Positions 48,301-49,531 of a DNA stretch of 49,531 nucleotides are shown one piece after another. The stretch is from the NCBI GenBank assembly GCA_030457025.1, contig JAKDSA010000016.1:1-49531 (forward strand). Reading direction: 5' to 3'. The stretch is from Brevibacterium sp. Lineage in GTDB: Bacteria; Actinomycetota; Actinomycetes; Actinomycetales; Brevibacteriaceae. Under the pieces are notes generated by a model. It had not been told where the DNA came from. It saw only the letters and a list, made by a program, of their open reading frames with translations, and made no database searches. A program made the translations under genes and the position numbers. Each line of letters starts with the position of its first letter. Position 1 is the first letter of the stretch.

Positions 48301-48774
48301 ATGCCCCGTATGTCAGTCGGCGACACCGCCCCGGATTTCACCTTGGTCAATCAGGACGGCAAGTCCGTGAGCCTCAGCGATTTCAAAGGTCAGCGAGTCG
48401 TCGTCTACTTCTACCCTGCCGCGATGACCCCCGGGTGCACGACCGAGGCCTGTGACTTCCGCGATTCGCTCTCGGCGCTCTCTGCTGCCGGCCTCGTCGT
48501 GCTCGGCATCTCCCCCGACAAGCCGGAGAAGCTGAAGAAGTTCATCGAGAAGGAGGGCCTGAACTTCGACCTGCTCTCCGATGAGGACAAGACCATGATG
48601 GAAGAGTGGGGCGCCTTCGGAGAGAAGAAGAACTACGGCAAGGTCGTCCAGGGAGTCATCCGCTCGACCCTCGTCGTCGACGCTGAGGGCAAGGTCGAAC
48701 TCGCCCAGTACAACGTCAAGGCCACCGGTCACGTCGCCCGCATCCGGAAGGCTCTGGACATCGACGCCGCCTGA
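48301..48774 (+). CDS. bcp: Thiol-dependent peroxiredoxin (Bcp/PrxQ family)
   Basis: 157 residues. Reduces H2O2 and organic hydroperoxides with electrons from thioredoxin. Peroxidatic C46 in PGCTTEACDF and resolving C51 four residues on give the alpha-helical PrxQ disulfide. ATG 48301 is preceded by GAGGAGA; an upstream in-frame ATG at 48265 is not needed. Stands alone after the pxp operon. Confidence 0.96.
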   Translation: MPRMSVGDTAPDFTLVNQDGKSVSLSDFKGQRVVVYFYPAAMTPGCTTEACDFRDSLSALSAAGLVVLGISPDKPEKLKKFIEKEGLNFDLLSDEDKTMMEEWGAFGEKKNYGKVVQGVIRSTLVVDAEGKVELAQYNVKATGHVARIRKALDIDAA

Positions 48775-48830
48775 CCGACGTGAGTTCCACTGTCGCGCTT
48801 CAATGTCAGCGTCCTCAGAATTGCGGCGTT

Positions 48831-48860
48831 TTCAGCAACGCCCACTCACCCTGCTAATCT
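48831..48860 (+). promoter_or_regulatory. Candidate promoter of tRNA-Leu
   Basis: TTCAGC (48831-48836) and TAATCT (48855-48860), 18-bp spacer, 12 bp before the tRNA. Weak matches; tentative. Confidence 0.3.
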
Positions 48861-48872
48861 GGAGGGCGTTGC

Positions 48873-48954
<82 letters not shown>

Positions 48955-48966
48955 CAGATCGACGAC

Positions 48967-49010
48967 GGCCCCTGACCGTGGAATGGTTTCCACTGGTCAG
49001 GGGCCCTTTC
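48967..49010 (+). terminator. Terminator of tRNA-Leu
   Basis: GGCCCCTGACC pairs with GGTCAGGGGCC, extended by GTGGAA/TTCCAC past one bulged base; followed by CTTTCT. It starts 12 bp after the tRNA. Confidence 0.8.
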
Positions 49011-49048
49011 TCCCGACAAAGCTGTCCAGCCAGAAAGGTCCTGCGAAT

Positions 49049-49513
49049 ATGTCCGCTGCTTCGAGTCTCTCCATCCGACCCGTCGAGACCTCTGATGAAG
49101 TTCGCTGGCGCGAACTCTTCCGCGGCTACCGCGCGTTCTATCACCTGGACGAGTCGGAGGAGATCGTCTCACGAGTGTGGGGATGGCTGAACGATACCGA
49201 CCATGAATGCAACGGACTCGTCGTCGAGACCGACGACGCCATCGTTGCAATCGCCGACTATCGTTACTTCTCACGCCCATCGACCGGCAGCGTCGGCATC
49301 TGGCTCGACGACCTGTTCACCGACCCTGCAGTTCGTGGTCGAGGCGCAGGCCGAGCACTGATTGCGCACCTGCAGGAGATCGCCGCAGCCGAAGGGCGCT
49401 CAGTTGTTCGCTGGATCACCGCCGATGACAATGCGCAGGCCCAGGTGCTCTACGACGACGTGGCGACGAAGACGAACTGGCTCACCTACGACGCCAAACC
49501 GACTCGGGCCTGA
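49049..49513 (+). CDS. GNAT-family N-acetyltransferase
   Basis: 154 residues from ATG 49049, with AAAGG about ten bases upstream; in-frame sequence further back runs through the tRNA and is rejected. The acetyl-CoA-binding motif A is VRGRGAGRALIAHLQE, preceded by LDDLFTDPA; the C-terminal YDDVATKTNWLTY is the usual motif B end. Substrate unknown. The stop codon lies within a 15-bp tandem duplication. Confidence 0.93.
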   Translation: MSAASSLSIRPVETSDEVRWRELFRGYRAFYHLDESEEIVSRVWGWLNDTDHECNGLVVETDDAIVAIADYRYFSRPSTGSVGIWLDDLFTDPAVRGRGAGRALIAHLQEIAAAEGRSVVRWITADDNAQAQVLYDDVATKTNWLTYDAKPTRA

Positions 49514-49530
49514 GCGACTCGGGCCTGAGC
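49501..49530 (+). repeat. 15-bp tandem duplication over the GNAT stop codon
   Basis: GACTCGGGCCTGAGC occurs twice head to tail at 49501-49515 and 49516-49530. The first copy encodes the last residues TRA and the stop; the second begins in the 3' flank. The window ends one base later, so further copies may follow. Confidence 0.9.
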
Positions 49531-49531
49531 G

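Overview
The window is high-GC chromosomal DNA from an actinobacterium. Three things point there: the block ligA, MetE-like gene, S9 peptidase, mnmA, cysteine desulfurase; SCO6745-, Rv0909- and Rv3015c-type families; and frequent GTG starts and apparently leaderless genes. Gene content is compatible with Brevibacterium or a close relative, but the genus is an inference. I see no rRNA, CRISPR array, prophage, integrase or insertion sequence. No stretch over 300 bases lacks a gene.

Layout. 1-3741: a LysR regulator diverges from a YfcC-type carrier and an enolase-superfamily dipeptide epimerase, around a perfect 16-bp palindrome; this looks like a peptide or muropeptide scavenging module. 3779-4282: a small exported protein. 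4444-12303: leftward ligA, a MetE-like protein without the zinc site, an S9 peptidase, mnmA and its cysteine desulfurase (tRNA 2-thiouridine synthesis). 12362-14315: a CPBP membrane protease and two small membrane proteins. 14371-18870: a CnoX/YbbN-like thioredoxin-TPR protein between two similarly built membrane proteins, each with a lipoprotein-type signal in mid-protein. 19061-22770: oligoribonuclease, an ArsR regulator coupled to a SulP anion transporter, and a SCO6745-family protein. 22787-27060: an LldR-like regulator divergent from lutABC (L-lactate oxidation) with a clear operator.

27101-35192: a DUF2993 protein, an M20 amidohydrolase, an orphan antitoxin-like protein, an anchored protein, glutaminase-STAS, a siderophore-interacting protein behind an IdeR/DtxR-like box, a DapA-like aldolase coupled to a sugar kinase, and Ohr. 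35454-41002: tRNA-His, a membrane-anchored beta-propeller protein, a Ser/Asp-rich surface protein, a cytidine deaminase fused to an ASCH-like domain, a DUF3618 protein, tRNA-Lys and a small zinc-ribbon protein.

41168-48217 is the most interesting region. A GntR/FCD regulator diverges from a tight five-gene operon: an NRAMP-fold transporter without metal-binding motifs, PxpA, a DUF1445 protein, a PxpB-PxpC fusion, and a biotin carboxylase-BCCP protein. PxpB/PxpC are homologous to the carboxyltransferase part of urea carboxylase, so the last two genes together rebuild a urea-carboxylase-like enzyme inside a 5-oxoproline (pyroglutamate) locus. The window closes with a Bcp peroxiredoxin, tRNA-Leu and a GNAT acetyltransferase.
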